A stretch of 64,000 bases of DNA. Origin: Angiostrongylus vasorum. Taxonomy: Eukaryota > Nematoda > Chromadorea > Rhabditida > Metastrongylidae. Below the pieces are notes generated by a model. It had not been told where the DNA came from. It worked only from the letters and a program-made list of their open reading frames with translations, and made no database searches. The stretch covers positions 1,426,001 through 1,490,000 of the forward strand of contig JADANN010000434.1 of NCBI GenBank assembly GCA_018806985.1, written 5' to 3'. A program made the translations under genes and the position numbers. Each line of letters starts with the position of its first letter. The first letter of the stretch is position 1. This document shows, one piece after another, positions 23,501 through 38,600 of this stretch.

Positions 23501-24789
23501 AAGAAGTCACTTTTCGCCGAACGGCAGAATGCGTTCAGAAGAGAAAGACCTTATTTCTGGGTTCAAAAGAAGCGCAGAAGAGACTTGAAAACATTGAACC
23601 CTGGTTTTTTCTTCAAATCATATCTACTTGTCGGGGGTTTTTCAACTTTGCCAACTAGCTAAAATGTTCCAGAAGGGTTGCTATAGGTCACTTAAGCTCA
23701 TAAATCGTGCAAGTATCATCCTCCAGCTGTCATCGTCATTGGACGTGGAACATTCTCAACCCGCTTGTTGACAAAGCCGATGATAACCATGTAAGATGTA
23801 TTAATAATCGTGTGGGACTTTGTGTAGAATGTCTCGATCCTCGATTTCATCATCACAGATTAATGCCGAAGTGTTGGCGACGAAAAACGTTAAATCCTCA
23901 TAGCTTTTCAACCGTAGAAGTTTTTTAGACGTTAGCTGCTGTAGGGATTGATGCTATGGCCTGCTCGTGTTGACAAGGACCCCCATGCTTTTCCAGTACC
24001 TTTGCGATTGCACGATCTGGAAAAGGCTCCATAGTGATTCCTAGTTTGCCTTCGATTTCAACGACGGAATTTCGTGAGTATCTCGATGATGTCCTACTTG
24101 ACTATCTGATCATCACTTACTCAGTTAAAGCTTCCGATGGTAGTGCAAATGTGTGATAGAAAGAGATCGCCATTTTGCATTCACTCGGTTCTCCTTGATG
24201 AACTCTCATTTTGTTCAATAGCACAGCCGTTCGAAAAACATGCTGAACGAGGAAAGAGAAAAAAGGAGGGAAAAGAAAAGATTTTCGGGCTCATAAAATC
24301 TGAATTTGATTTCTTCAGAATAAAAAGACCTGTATTCCGTTAGCAAAAAGCTGTAAGTTTTAATGAATTCTAGTGCTAGTCAATAATAGTAACTATTAAA
24401 TGCGATATGCGCGTTTGAAGCTGAAAGGCTCAATTGATCTCAAGCAGTCGGACCTATGCGCATTGAAATCAAGGCATATGGTAGCGAATGTGTTAATCAA
24501 ACTAGCTATCTAGTTCAACTTGGACATGCCGCAATTGTTGGCGATTACTTTTGTAGACATCTTCCAGTGAAGAACAACGAATTCTTGCGAGTGCAACTTT
24601 AACAATTCTGACTAGGAACTGGCCTAAAGGGCAATGAACCCATTATGTGTTGGTAACACATGTGAGAAAGTTCTCACTCAAATTCTATATGGTACGGATT
24701 CTCAGATCGTCTGAAAGTGAAACGAGAGAAACTTAAGCACTACGATAGCCTCTGATGAAGTAAATTTTGTAGCAATAAAACTTATGTTT
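20500..24789. other. Gene desert
   Basis: No named gene or shared repeat. Short open frames at 21535-21798 (minus) and 22546-22869 (minus) have no recognisable family; the 23.4-24.2 kb stretch is listed separately. Confidence 0.5.
23380..24160 (+). pseudogene. Possible decayed coding stretch, unidentified
   Basis: Plus-strand frames read protein-like in broken pieces: KKSLFAERQNAFRRE near 23505, WNILNPLVDKADDNHVRCIN near 23740, and FREYLDDVLLDYLIITYSVK near 24070. Stops and frame changes separate them. Family unknown; most likely an old mobile element. Confidence 0.25.
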
Positions 24790-25015
24790 TATTTTTTTAC
24801 TTTCTGCCTACTACAATTTTTTAAGACTGTTATGAGGAGGGTATTATGCGAAATACAACCATAACGATGCTGAGATACTTGCAAAACTCCGGACCGCAGG
24901 TGTTTGCAGTGGGGAACGTACGCGTTATTACCATTTCCGGGCACTAAGGCGTTCACCACCACACCATGCGGGTCTTTTGCTGCGCCTATCTCTCAGCTAG
25001 TTCTATCGAATAAAA
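24790..25015 (-). repeat. SINE-2 copy
   Basis: ATGCTGAGATACTTGCAAAA, CGGACCGCAGGTGTTTGCAG, AAGGCGTTCACCACCACACC, CCTATCTCTCAGCTAGTTCT. Confidence 0.8.
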
Positions 25016-25390
25016 TTTATATTCAACATTGTTCAACGAAACAAATGGCACGAATGATCATTCTGAGTGTCAAATCATCCTTCAAACGATGACAAATCCA
25101 TTGGCATAGCGAAAAAAGATTTACCGACCAGCTGGTCACCACTGTGGAAAGTAATTGTGATTAGTGAGCATGATGGTTTTTTTCAAGGAAAAGAACTACT
25201 TCACTTCAGTGGGGACTTCTTCAGAATCAAAATTCCCTAGCTCTTATATTTATCATCGCGTTGATGAGATACTAACTGTGGTTTGCTCAACTTTACCAGG
25301 AATAAAATCGTCACAGTGAATTCCAACATCGCTTGACTTCTTTACGCTTTTAAATGTTCAAAAAAAACTATATGAGTTTTAATGCTGAGT

Positions 25391-25804
25391 TTAGAAACCG
25401 ATATTGGGCGATCTTCCGCCTTCTTTGTTGGTAAAGATTATTTGAAGGGCCTGAAAAAGTGGACAGTTCGTGTTCCTGGACGATGGCAGATGAGGAGAAG
25501 ATGACGACGGTGGATGTGCGAAATAATTAATGGGTCTGGATGATGGGTCTGGAAAATGAGTGAATGTGAGGTGATAGAGGTGATGGAGGTGATGGCAGCC
25601 GGCTGTAAACAGCACAACAGTGGTTGCCGGCAGCAGACGGCAGCAGCTCGGACCAGTAAACACTGAAACTGTCATTTCCAATTGAGATCGATCACCAAAT
25701 CCGATCGATATATCGACTGGTAGGAAGCACTCAAGGTCAGTCCGTCCCGCCACGAATTCATACAAACCAACTGTTGAAACACAGCAACATGGAAAAAAAA
25801 CCAC
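25391..25804 (-). CDS. Unrecognised 137-codon open frame, doubtful
   Basis: Starts MVFFPCCCVSTVGLYEFV and has a His/Pro/Ser-rich second half (HHLHHLYHL, HPPSSSSPH). No family recognised, no clear splice sites and no neighbours. The second half reflects a GATG/GGT-rich purine tract on the other strand. Probably chance, kept because it is long and non-repetitive in its first half. Confidence 0.15.
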   Translation of the reverse strand: MVFFPCCCVSTVGLYEFVAGRTDLECFLPVDISIGFGDRSQLEMTVSVFTGPSCCRLLPATTVVLFTAGCHHLHHLYHLTFTHFPDPSSRPINYFAHPPSSSSPHLPSSRNTNCPLFQALQIIFTNKEGGRSPNIGF

Positions 25805-26193
25805 TTCAGCAGTAATGTCGAAGGGAAATTATCTGCTATAGATGGAACTTGTCGACAGAAAGCTGCTGAAATAACTTACAAGTACAGCAAGTACTGACGA
25901 AATTCCACCTTTTCGCAGATTAGACTTTATCACATGAAGTTGTTTAACTGCTATCCCGAATTTCCTTACAAAAACAATTAAAGCCTTTATTTAGCCTACT
26001 GGTCTCACCTGAAGAATAGCCGACTTTTGTAACGATGGATATTTGTAGCTAAATGTACCCTTTCACTGACTGATATGCTAACACTAGGTCGATGAAAAAA
26101 ATACTGTAACAATGGTAGAACAACAGAAACAATAGATGTAATAGAAAATAGTAAAAATTATCTATGAGAATATTATATTATAGTGAATGGTCA

Positions 26194-26370
26194 GTGCCCG
26201 TGGCCCATTAAGCCTTCATACCTCCGGGATCGGCAAATTGGTACCAGACTTCTCTGGGAGGATAGGAGCATTGGCTCGATACATCGGTAGACCACCGCGA
26301 GTCATACGATACTTAATGGAGTCGAATGCATGCCACATCCCTCAGTGATTGATCAACGCCGACAGCTTTA
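26194..26370 (+). repeat. SINE-1 copy, 5' truncated
   Basis: Starts at CCCGTGGCCCATTAAGCC, so the tRNA-like head is missing, as expected for 5'-truncated retrotransposition. Tail GATCAACGCCGACAGC present. Confidence 0.85.
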
Positions 26371-28599
26371 TCCTTTTTTATTTATAGTGGGTGATGAATT
26401 AACAATCAAGGCAGAGGCAGTTTATATATTTAAGTTTGCATTTTAATAGATTGTACAAGTACAAAGTAAGAGTGCAGATGCATTAAGCTCTATAAAAAAA
26501 TGTTCGCGATTAGCCTGGAAGGATTCCGAGTACACGATGAGTTCGTCCACGTCAGTGCCGAAGTTTTGCGTAAGCCCTTGAGGGATCTATCTGAACGTGA
26601 CAAATGTGGAACGACATGATGACGACGGTTGACACAGTCAGAAACTGAGAAGTCAGAAACTCGTTCTGATAAAAGGGATCGGATATCAAGTTGAAATACG
26701 TCATCGAGGGAAAATAAACAGAAAACTTATCCGCATGTCTGTACAAATTCAGACTTTTCATTTCCTATCGACCAACGAAACGTAATAGAGAAAAAACTTT
26801 TATATCCTTTATGTGATCGAAGTTAGCTTCAGGCGATAGTAGGTAAGAGGATTTCAACTAATATATATGGACACTACTAACCAAAATCCAAATAGAAAAT
26901 GTTACATTATTAATGTCAGAGACAATGCTCTTCTAACTCGCGTTAAAAAAACTCCTGAAACGGCTACAGTAGTGAAGACGGAGTTCAACAAGAGAAATAC
27001 GAAGAAAGGAGGAACTGATCGACGTTGGCGAAACTGATTCGGCCACTCGAAGGTATCTATGTCGGCCGGCAGATAAGCGCTGGGTTGACAAACAAAAAAG
27101 CGTCACTCCAGAGACATGCTTGGATACCAGTTCAGCTCAGTCGTGTTTGTTCTTCAACAAACGATCATCACAGGAATCCTCTCGCAACGCTTTAAAGGAC
27201 TTGTCGAAAAAACTTAATGTCATCCGAAGCTCTTAGAAACAAGGAAACGTTCCTGGACTTTTCCACAAGTCCTCCTTTCGATGACATAGAAGTGAATGCA
27301 ATTCGTTCTTTGACTCTTCCATGACAAACTTGATTTCTCGAAAACTATCAATAACCCTCTGATAATAAGAGCACTTTAGAACCAGAGAACTTAACAGAGC
27401 CGCGGAAGAGTTTGCTCCATAACCTTAACGGCAAATATAATTAGAATTAGAAGCCTCGAAACATTGGAAAAGAAATTCCAACTTTTGAGATTTCCCATTC
27501 AAGGGCTACCGATAGATTGTGGGCTATCGTGTGGACCTCTAGACGAAATCCTGCCTATTCAGCACCTTTCGTATTCAGAGTGTAAATCAGGAAGCAAAAA
27601 AAAAGAGATCTTGGGCTTCAGAGAATCGGAGTTTTATCATCGTAGAACAAGTTAACTTGTATCTTGCGGTGGCATAGATGTTTAAATTCTAGTGTTTTTT
27701 ATTGTATTGAATAGTACCCAAAATGAGTTGGAATGCGCTAGTTCAAAGTCGAAGGTAATCACTCTTTTTCGCGCCACATGCATTAATATCAATGCGTGTC
27801 GACGAGAATATCTCGGGGCAATAAGCATTTAAAACGACAAACAAGACTATCTACGAGTAAAATTGTTCATCAATACCGACAATGGACTACCGTTCTTCAG
27901 AACTCGAATGTTATTATCTACTGATCAGTTCAAAAGCGTTCCAACATGTGCCGTTCCGTTTCACTGTAAGTTTCGATAAGAACTCGAGATGACTATGCAA
28001 TTGACTAGTAACTACAAATTCAAAAGAACAGTAATGAAGTCGTAGAATTCGTGAGAGAGTAGTACTATAGAAGGAATGAATACTGCTGGCAGAAACAAGC
28101 CATCTTATCTACAGGACTACAGCAAAATCTGAGCCCGAAGTTCCTCAAATAAAAGAGTGTTTTGACAACAAAAGGGATTGAAATTTGAAGGGATCTGACG
28201 TGCGAAAGGAGCTATTCTAACTAAGGAATTGCACTGCATCTTACAATTTATCCCGATTTACAGATAGCACCCAATGCTGCTTTTTTTGTAATTGACGATA
28301 ATTTCTAAAAGGCGCTTCTTAGAACTGAAATCCGGGCATTATTTCTGCACAACACGCATTGTATTCAATGCATTTCCGGCCAGATGTGTTTTAGAACAGA
28401 TTCCAACTTATTCTGTTTACACCATGCAAGCAGGTCGTTTTGATTAATTAGAAATCCATTAATTTCCCTAATAAGAACAAACAGGGGTATTCCTCTACAG
28501 TTTTTATTCGTAATAGATGATGTTTCGGTGGATTTCGTTTTCTTCGGAGACTGGAAATGTCAAGTTAACTGTAATCCAGCCAGCACAACAGCCCCATAA
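26371..28599. other. No recognised feature
   Basis: AT-rich sequence with short open frames only. Confidence 0.55.
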
Positions 28600-29460
28600 C
28601 CTCAACGGAAAAACCATGACACCTAGACTTCAATAGCATTGGGAACAAAACAGCTTCCTCACACCCTGCTGCTCTCTCTGAACTTCCCACCGAGTATTCT
28701 AGGTGGGGGACCAACCGCACAAAGTTCACTAATGAGCATCTCTCATGTTAAAACATCAGTATGAGATATTGCTGAGACCCAACATGATAGCAGGGCGTTC
28801 GCTCTTTCGGTTCATTCTTGGATTCTTAGGAATTACACAGAATGCTCCAAGGATTTCATGCGATGATGGTTTAGATTCCTACATGAGGATGATAGCTCCT
28901 ACGTCAAAATTATGTGTTCGTTTTCCTCTGTTATGTAACTTTGTCCTGTCCGTGGTTAATACAGTATTTCTTTTAACTTCAAGTTTACCGAGTAGGTGTT
29001 CATTTATACAGATGTAAAGAGGCCTACCCGCTTCGCCAACGTGTTCGTCCCCACCGTACCCGAAATCATGCAATCATCCCTCTCTACAATTAGGACAAAT
29101 TATGGATTTTTGCGTAGTGCATAGAGGCTCATACAAAGGATAACAGGCTCATACAAAGGATAACGAACTAGCCACCGTCTTAGAGGATTCGGTTACTGGT
29201 TTGTTGGTTTCCTCGTTTAGCACGTTCCCAAACGATATGTTCAGCGAGAACAAGGTCCCGTTGTTCTCCATTTCGTGGAAAGACTCCAACGAATAATTAG
29301 AAATCCACAAAAAGGATTCGAGCGCATACATTTTGGATATATCAAGAACGATGTGCAATAACTTTTGTGATAAAAGACGACTAAGATTATAACGAATAAA
29401 ATCACTAAAAGCTCTCTAGTCTGATAATACAAAGCATACAACGGCAAAACGCAAGTGGAA
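28600..29460 (-). pseudogene. Decayed PLE with GIY-YIG remnant
   Basis: Minus-strand translation gives GYGGDEHVGEAGRPLYICIN followed by EHLLGKLEVKRN (29055-28960), matching the [17 protein letters not shown] core of the other copies with Tyr/Ile to His/Val changes. Upstream the connector is broken by stops, and a 20-base unit (GGCTCATACAAAGGATAAC) is duplicated in tandem at about 29127-29165. Confidence 0.75.
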
Positions 29461-31611
<2,151 letters not shown>

Positions 31612-31878
31612 TAAAACGTTTGGCGTTGATTTATCCCTGAGAGATACTGCATGCATTCGACTTCATTAAGCATTGTTGGAGGCGATTGAATGTATATGTG
31701 GCCTTTACAATGACTCGCGGTGGCCCACTGATGTATCGAGGCGGTGCTGCTATCCTCCCAGACAAGTCTGGTACCAATTTGCCGAACTCGAAGGGATGGA
31801 GGGCTTGGTGGGCCTGGAGAGCGGGCATCGATCCCATGTGTATTGCAGCGCGCCTCCGACCACTGCGCAACACGCTAT
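31612..31878 (-). repeat. SINE-1 copy
   Basis: Tail TTTGGCGTTGATTTATCCCT to head CCACTGCGCAACACGC; some mutations in both pol III boxes. Confidence 0.85.
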
Positions 31879-32858
31879 GCATACAAATTATAGATGTTAA
31901 ACCAATACATAATGAATAATGACAAAGTGATAGCCATGATAAACAATCGTCTTTCATTCAATAATGTCCAGTGATAGCTGCCATAGGTGATGACGACAGC
32001 GATATCCCAGCGCTGCAAGCTCAATCAAAGCAACCAAACCTGCCCCAGTTCATCTAAACGGACCCAACAGTACACCTACCCTAGTATTTCACTGTGAAAA
32101 TCTATGGCTCCTTAAAGAATACTAAACGCTACTGTGAAGTTAGTGTGTAGAAAAACTGAGATCTACAATCACATCCAAAGAATACAGTAGCTTTGACGCA
32201 TTCCGTCATCAGTGGAATCAACGGCTCTCGATGTTATAGAAACGGTTCTAACGTGATGTTCAGCGGTTATTCGTCTAACTCCACTTAATCTTCCTATCAA
32301 ATTTTGTCTGTTAGATTGTAATGAACACTTGCTGTGATTGGTCGACTGACCAACAATGGTTCCTTGAAATCTAGATGGATGTTCTTCGCCTCTGTCATCC
32401 ATAGTATGTAGTATTTACATTTAGTGATCTGAACAATACCTACATGATGGTTTCTTATAACTTCATTGCAAAACCTTCCCTGACAGATGCAAATAACAAA
32501 TGGGAATTCTTCCATATGAAAAAATTCCCAACACATCAATGAAAACAAATATTTGTTTACGATTCGCTGTTATGCTACCGTAATACAAAACTTGGATATA
32601 ATGAAGATCAGAGCTCTCAACGAGTCATTAAGGAACATTTTTACATAGGAACAAAATTAAAAACGTACAAAATACTCCGATAAGTAATGGTGTTTGTATA
32701 ACACGAATGCTAACAACTACATAACCATCATCTAAATACATTACAGAGGTGACATGACCCGACGATCAGAAGTAGAATACAAAGGAAACCACATGCGGTA
32801 AACAGTCATAGAGAAAACATCGATCATGGTGACTTATTGAAGATTTAGAAGTATTGCC
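31879..32858. other. RBM12 3' flank
   Basis: About 1 kb between the SINE-1 copy and the RBM12 stop. Presumably includes the 3' UTR, but no canonical AATAAA on the minus strand stood out near the stop. Confidence 0.5.
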
Positions 32859-35636
32859 TCAAGGATTGGCTAACTGAAGAGACACAGCTTGGCCTCGAAG
32901 AGAATTCCCTGACAACGATAACACAGCTTTTTTTGCAGCTTCAGTATTGGCCATGGCCAGCATGCACTCGCCGGTGGGTATACCGTCGTCGCCCATTCGA
33001 ATTCGTACTGAATTGTGGTCAACCGGATAACCACGGAAGAAAGTGAGAACGTCCTCCATGGTCACATTAGATGGAAATCCACAACACGACAGCACGGTTC
33101 CCCGTGGTCCGAGTGAAGCTACGAAGTCATCTGTGGCCGCCACTGGCTCCGGTTCGGGGCTTCTAGGTGCAGTCAAGTCGGATTTATGATTTTCAACATT
33201 TTCTATAGCGTCACGGTCAGATCGCATTGCGAACTTGCTTTCCCTAGTATACATACCTCCTCTTCCTCCGAATGCACCACGTCCACGTCCTCTGGTACCA
33301 CCCTCATGTGAGAAAGATGAGAATCCACGCCCCATACCTCTTCCACGCATTCCAGGACCTCCTGTAGACATCAGAGAAGATCCATGATGCGAACCACGGC
33401 CAAATGATGTCACACCACGTGCCGGTGCTGGGAAAAACACGGATCCTCCAGCACGACCGCGAGCAGGGGGTGGATTAAAGTGAGACACCTCGTTAATCAT
33501 CTTTTCGTTGTCTTCCTTTCGACGTTCACCGTAAACGTCCTCAATTTTCATCAGTTCATCTGCATGATCATTGTCAATATGACACATCTTCACAGTTCGA
33601 CCCATAAGCAGACGCTTAATGCCTTGAGCTCTCTCCATGAGCGACTCGCTCTCGAACTCAGCGATCCAACGATCAGATGCATTCCCGTCCGCATAAAACG
33701 TACGAGTCACTTTTGATGGTCGTACTCTTTCGGACAGCCAGTCAATTATTTCTGCTTCTGTGCACCGGAAAGGGACATTCGTTAACTGCAAGCACCAACG
33801 CGTCGAGCTAGTCGTTTGACGAGATCGCTTCAATGAGTGACTTCGCGAACCCCGCACGATGCGTCGTTCACGGCTTCGTGACTGAGATCTTTGTCGCTTA
33901 CGAGGAGGGGAGTCACGCTTAGTGCGGCGCCGTTCCCTGCTGCGCGAGCGTGAACGACGTCGTGAGGGTTCCGAGTCTCGTTTACGGTCACCATTATCTA
34001 CAGCTTCAGAGGTCACAATTACGCCAGACGGAGGGCCATCTACAGCCTGTTCAAAATCAACTTTCGTCGATGGTCGAACACGGATTCCTAACTCTCCATC
34101 TCTCTTTAGTACAGATTCGGCGTCAGAAGCATTCTCGAAGCGCACCAACGTATGCATATGAATACCTTGACTGCTGTAGACAACTTTTACGGATGAGATT
34201 TGCAAGGGGACTGATGGTTTAAGGAACTGCTCTAAGACGGCAGGACGCAGCATTTCTGTTGGAAGACGGCTAAGCTCTACATACCTTGGACCACTAGACG
34301 AAGACCTAGGAACATTAGGTCCTGCTCCGAAGTTAGGTCCTAAGAGAGGCATCCTACTTATAGATGATTCATTAGCGGAAGGCCCTATTGGAAGCCTTGG
34401 TGGTATCAATGGGCGACTTGGCGCCGACTCACTGGGTGAAACACCTGGTTTCTGAGATTCCTTATTGAAGCTTTTCATAGGAGGTTGACTTATTAAAGGT
34501 TTGCGGTGCGGTGGCGCAGGACTGGAATTGTTGCGCCAATCATTCTTCTGCACATTTGCATCCCAAGAAGAGGATCCATTTGAGGATGGTGGTGGGCGGT
34601 TGTCACCCCTCCATGAGTTAACTCCAGAAGAGAACGGGCGGGTAGACGATGCTTGCTGCCGATTATGTTGTGCAGGTGGGACAGTATGTCCACCATTTGG
34701 GCGATTTCGACTGTCCGACGGAGGAATTAATGCGTGCGGACCTCCTGGCGATTTTCTAATATCTTCCTTCTGCAATGGAACTGGACCGTTATACTTCTCC
34801 TGATGATTCGTGGAATTATAAGCTGAAGTCTCCGAAATCTCGGCAGACCTAGTCGGCGGTGTCGACAGCCGTGATGTTCCACGAAGTTGTGTAGGAGGTA
34901 TTCCATATGGTGGTCTCAAATGTGGCGGTAACTGGCTACCATCCTTTACTGGCACAGTTGCACGCTTTTGATCTGCTAGATGCTGTTGAGGTGGCATTAC
35001 GCGAGGCCGCATTGTCATACCAGTCACGGTTGAACGGTTTACGTTCGTAGATGAATTTCGAGGCGGTGGTCCTCCAAAAAACCTTGGCACCGTATCGTAT
35101 GGACGTGGCCCGGACTGATCTGCATAGTCCTCCTGTCTGTACGACGATGTCATATCATGTTGGTACATTTTCGTTTCTGACGGAAATTTTTTATTACGAG
35201 GAAATTCGTCTTTCATCTGCATTGTCGAAGACATACGATGTGATGCCGGGTAGCTTTCTATATCTGAGGAGTAACCCTGCTGTTTCATGATGTAGTCACC
35301 ATTCTGAGGATGTTCAACTGGAGTATGAGATGGCGTATGCTGATGCTGCTGGAGTGGTTGCTGTTGTGGTGGACCGCGCATGTATAGAGGTTTGTTGAAC
35401 TCAGCCGGATCAGGTGCAAAGGAGGATGGCTTAGTTGGTTGTTCAGCAACCACTGAAGGCACGTACTGCTGTTGTAGCTGCATTGATTCATCCCAGCTGG
35501 GGATCTGTTCTTGCTGAACTACATGCTGTTGGGCCACAGCTACTACCGGTGAGGGTACCCGCAGACCGAGAACTGCCGCCTTGGCTCGTGTAATTATGTC
35601 ATTCATTTCTGCACGTGAGGACAAGTATAGCCGTAC
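32859..35636 (-). CDS. rbm-12: RBM12-like exon 2: rest of RRM1, RRM2-4, SR and RGG regions
   Basis: A single 2778 nt open exon without introns. It begins V-R-L-Y-L-S-S-R after a TATAG acceptor at 35638-35637 and ends with a stop at 32859. An ORF finder using alternative starts would begin it at TTG 35624, but the family alignment and the acceptor show it is an internal/terminal exon. The SR tract (about 33990-33830) and RGG tract (about 33470-33250) are typical of nuclear RNA-binding proteins. Only an AATAAG-like hexamer (minus strand, about 32835) is near the stop; I saw no canonical AATAAA within about 200 bases. Confidence 0.92.
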   Translation of the reverse strand, partial: VRLYLSSRAEMNDIITRAKAAVLGLRVPSPVVAVAQQHVVQQEQIPSWDESMQLQQQYVPSVVAEQPTKPSSFAPDPAEFNKPLYMRGPPQQQPLQQHQHTPSHTPVEHPQNGDYIMKQQGYSSDIESYPASHRMSSTMQMKDEFPRNKKFPSETKMYQHDMTSSYRQEDYADQSGPRPYDTVPRFFGGPPPRNSSTNVNRSTVTGMTMRPRVMPPQQHLADQKRATVPVKDGSQLPPHLRPPYGIPPTQLRGTSRLSTPPTRSAEISETSAYNSTNHQEKYNGPVPLQKEDIRKSPGGPHALIPPSDSRNRPNGGHTVPPAQHNRQQASSTRPFSSGVNSWRGDNRPPPSSNGSSSWDANVQKNDWRNNSSPAPPHRKPLISQPPMKSFNKESQKPGVSPSESAPSRPLIPPRLPIGPSANESSISRMPLLGPNFGAGPNVPRSSSSGPRYVELSRLPTEMLRPAVLEQFLKPSVPLQISSVKVVYSSQGIHMHTLVRFENASDAESVLKRDGELGIRVRPSTKVDFEQAVDGPPSGVIVTSEAVDNGDRKRDSEPSRRRSRSRSRERRRTKRDSPPRKRQRSQSRSRERRIVRGSRSHSLKRSRQTTSSTRWCLQLTNVPFRCTEAEIIDWLSERVRPSKVTRTFYADGNASDRWIAEFESESLMERAQGIKRLLMGRTVKMCHIDNDHADELMKIEDVYGERRKEDNEKMINEVSHFNPPPARGRAGGSVFFPAPARGVTSFGRGSHHGSSLMSTGGPGMRGRGMGRGFSSFSHEGGTRGRGRGAFGGRGGMYTRESKFAMRSDRDAIENVENHKSDLTAPRSPEPEPVAATDDFVASLGPRGTVLSCCGFPSNVTMEDVLTFFRGYPVDHNSVRIRMGDDGIPTGECMLAMANTEAAKKAVLSLSGNSLRGQAVSLQLANP

Positions 35637-38600
35637 CTATACAGTCTCCATGTAATGTAAGCATGGACTACTCCATGGTTTCATGTTCTCCATATTATTT
35701 TACGTGCCGTCACATTAGATTGTAAACATAAATAGTAAGAAATTATAATTGGATGTTATCTGAATCACTTCTATGGTTTCTAATATATTGATATTATTCA
35801 AATTTTTAGAAAATTAGTTTGTACCGGGCGGTGTGCTCCTCGCTTTCCGGGGAGGAACACAGCATAGCTCGGTAGGGATAACACCTCAGTCCATCGTTCC
35901 TTCCATAGTAAAACCACTTATTAATAGAAGACGCACAATAAAAGATACATTAATTGTTTGCAATTCCTGTATTCCGTTCCATTTAAATGTCAAAACGTCC
36001 AAATAAAATTCAGTCAACAGCTGATAGGTGTGACCAGATGTCCTTGATTAAATCCACAGACAAGAATCTGCCTTGAAATGTTCCCACTAGCATATAAGAG
36101 GATTCCCTTCAAGGCACTGAGTCAGGTATTCTTATCAAAAATGCCTCTCAACAAAACAACTGTGCAGATTTAACGAGTGAGGGAGGGATATACCGTCGAT
36201 TACACTTCTACATATCCATCTCCTAGTAACCATCATTATGATCAATGCCGAGGACATGGAAGTTTTGCGAAGTCGAAATCAGGAATTCGCGTTAAGTACT
36301 GAGGAAAGCATGCATGAGCTTCTTGCTTTCTTTCTGTTACAAGAAGATAACGTTTTAAGGAAATTCCTTGCTTGACCACCCTATCTAGTGACCAAATGAT
36401 TAGATCAATATTGCTGATGCAGATCTTTAAGTGTGCCATATTGACACATATTTCCTTAAAACACAACGAACTCATTTGTCCCATATGTTCAACTCATTTT
36501 GCAACCTAACAACCAAACTCATCTTCATGCAGTTATAATGCAGAAACCATTGTCATCAACGCTCGAACTCATGTTATTAAAGTTCCCAACATACGTAATT
36601 TCAAAGCTCATCCAAGTCCGATTCCACTTTGGTGTAAGCAAAATGGTTAGCGTGACCTCAGCATGAACTTCATACTTGGTGTGCTACTCACACTCTCAGT
36701 ACCACAGATTAAATATTAGTGTAGTCTTGTACAGTACCGTCCTTTTTTGCAGAAGTAAACGTAGTTTTGTCACGTTACTTTGTTCTAAGTGAGGCGAAAA
36801 CACTACCTGCCGTTTCAACTAAATAGTCTCGCTGTGTGATCAATATGATGCCACAGTCTTTCTGCAGTACTATGACCTGGCTGAGATCCACTACGATCGC
36901 AAACAATCATCACGTTATAAATAAATAAGAAAACAAATGACTGGTTACACGAAGCCTTTAAACTTAGGTATTGCGAGTACTGTCGACTTTCTTTTGTTAA
37001 TGCCATAAACGAGTGATAAAAAGAAGTGAACATACTGGAGAAGGAACATATTGATTACTCTCGAACTCCATGACATGAAGACCAAAAAAATCGTGAGTGA
37101 TTGAAACTAATACAATGATTCTGCCCCTCATTAATATTCTTTCTGCACTTAGCTAATGAAATTAACGCTTTCTCTGATGGATAACAGAACTGCAATTCTA
37201 TAGAGCTACTACTGTCAGAAGAGCACACAAAAAAGGGTAACTTCTATTAGTACTAACCACTACAGTAGTGGTTGGAGGTGCCACTGCGACACACACGTAG
37301 AATCGATCCCCGCGCCTATGCCCGTGCACATCCCTCCAGGGTCGGCAAATTGGTACCAGACTTGTCTGGGAGGATAGCAGCACTGGCTCGACACATCAGT
37401 AGGCACCGCGAGTCATTGTAAAGGCCAGATATACATTCAATCACCTCAAACGATGCTTAATGAAGTCGAATATATGGCGCATCCCTTGGGCATTGATCAA
37501 CGCCGAGAGCTTTACCCTTTCTTTATGGTAGTGAACAGCATGCAAATAGCACAGCTGTAGTGACGCCCGTTATCATGAGCGTGGTGCTAATTCCATTCCC
37601 CTCTGGGCCAACCAAGCCTCTCTCTCATCCGTTCGGGGTCGGGAAGCTGGTGGCGGACTTCTCTGGGGAAAAAATCACTCTCTGCAATGCAATTGGGAAC
37701 GCTCCAGCCCGACTATCTCAGAACTCCAAGGAGAACTGCATTCTACGACATTCAAGATGAAATGAAAATCCTTCAAACAGCAAGCGAAACCACACGTAGA
37801 AGTAAGATCTCCGTGGACAATGAATGCGACGAAACGAATCGAATGTGAGAAGTGCTGGGATCCGCATGGTAGACGTGAAGACGGGTCATTTAAAAATAAA
37901 AAATAAAAAAGTAGAGATAGTAGTGAACACCATACACGTAAATCCATTACAAACATGTCCCAGAAAAACAGTGGCTTTCTAGCTCGTTTTCAAAGTCAGG
38001 AACGTTTACGTTAGATTTGAATACGTTAGTGAGATTTGAACATAATTTTACCACCCATACGAACTATTAGAAGACTCGTAACGTTCCCCTTATAAAGCAG
38101 GAAATATCAAGTTGCTCAGAAATTAATGTCAAACTTGTGACTTCATATTCCTTGCACATGGTTTAGTTTTTCTTTCCATATGCTGTACTACTACGTATCC
38201 AGCTCTTGTCAAATTCCAAAGGATTGAATTTCAGAAGCAAAACAGCAATTCCGATAAACCTATTTCTACGAATTCAAACTCGGATGTAGTGCAGCCAAAT
38301 GCCTCAAGACATTAAAGAGGTGTCGAGCCAAGGAATTGTTAATGAATGTATCATGCAATGTTGATTTGAGAAATTTCACCGTGGCGAATTCGACGTTGGT
38401 GAGAAAAGGTGAGAAAGGTCACGGACACGATTCTGCTACAAACGATGATCAACTGAAGGTTTTGTGGCTGCAAATATGCATGCACAACTCTTATAGAACT
38501 TCCAGAACTTCGTGTTGCTCTCAGCCCTTTCGGAGCATTTGGAGAAAACTGGGAATTCGAAGAAGCTCGACAAGTGTCGCAAGAACTGAATGACAACCAA

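Noticed and set aside
33480..35491. Several 67-100 codon open frames on both strands
   Set aside because: Shadows of the RBM12 exon 2, which has clear domain evidence in the minus frame.
35830..35845. GGGCGGTGTG resembling the 3' end of 18S rRNA in reverse
   Set aside because: The match is about ten bases and the flanks do not match rRNA.
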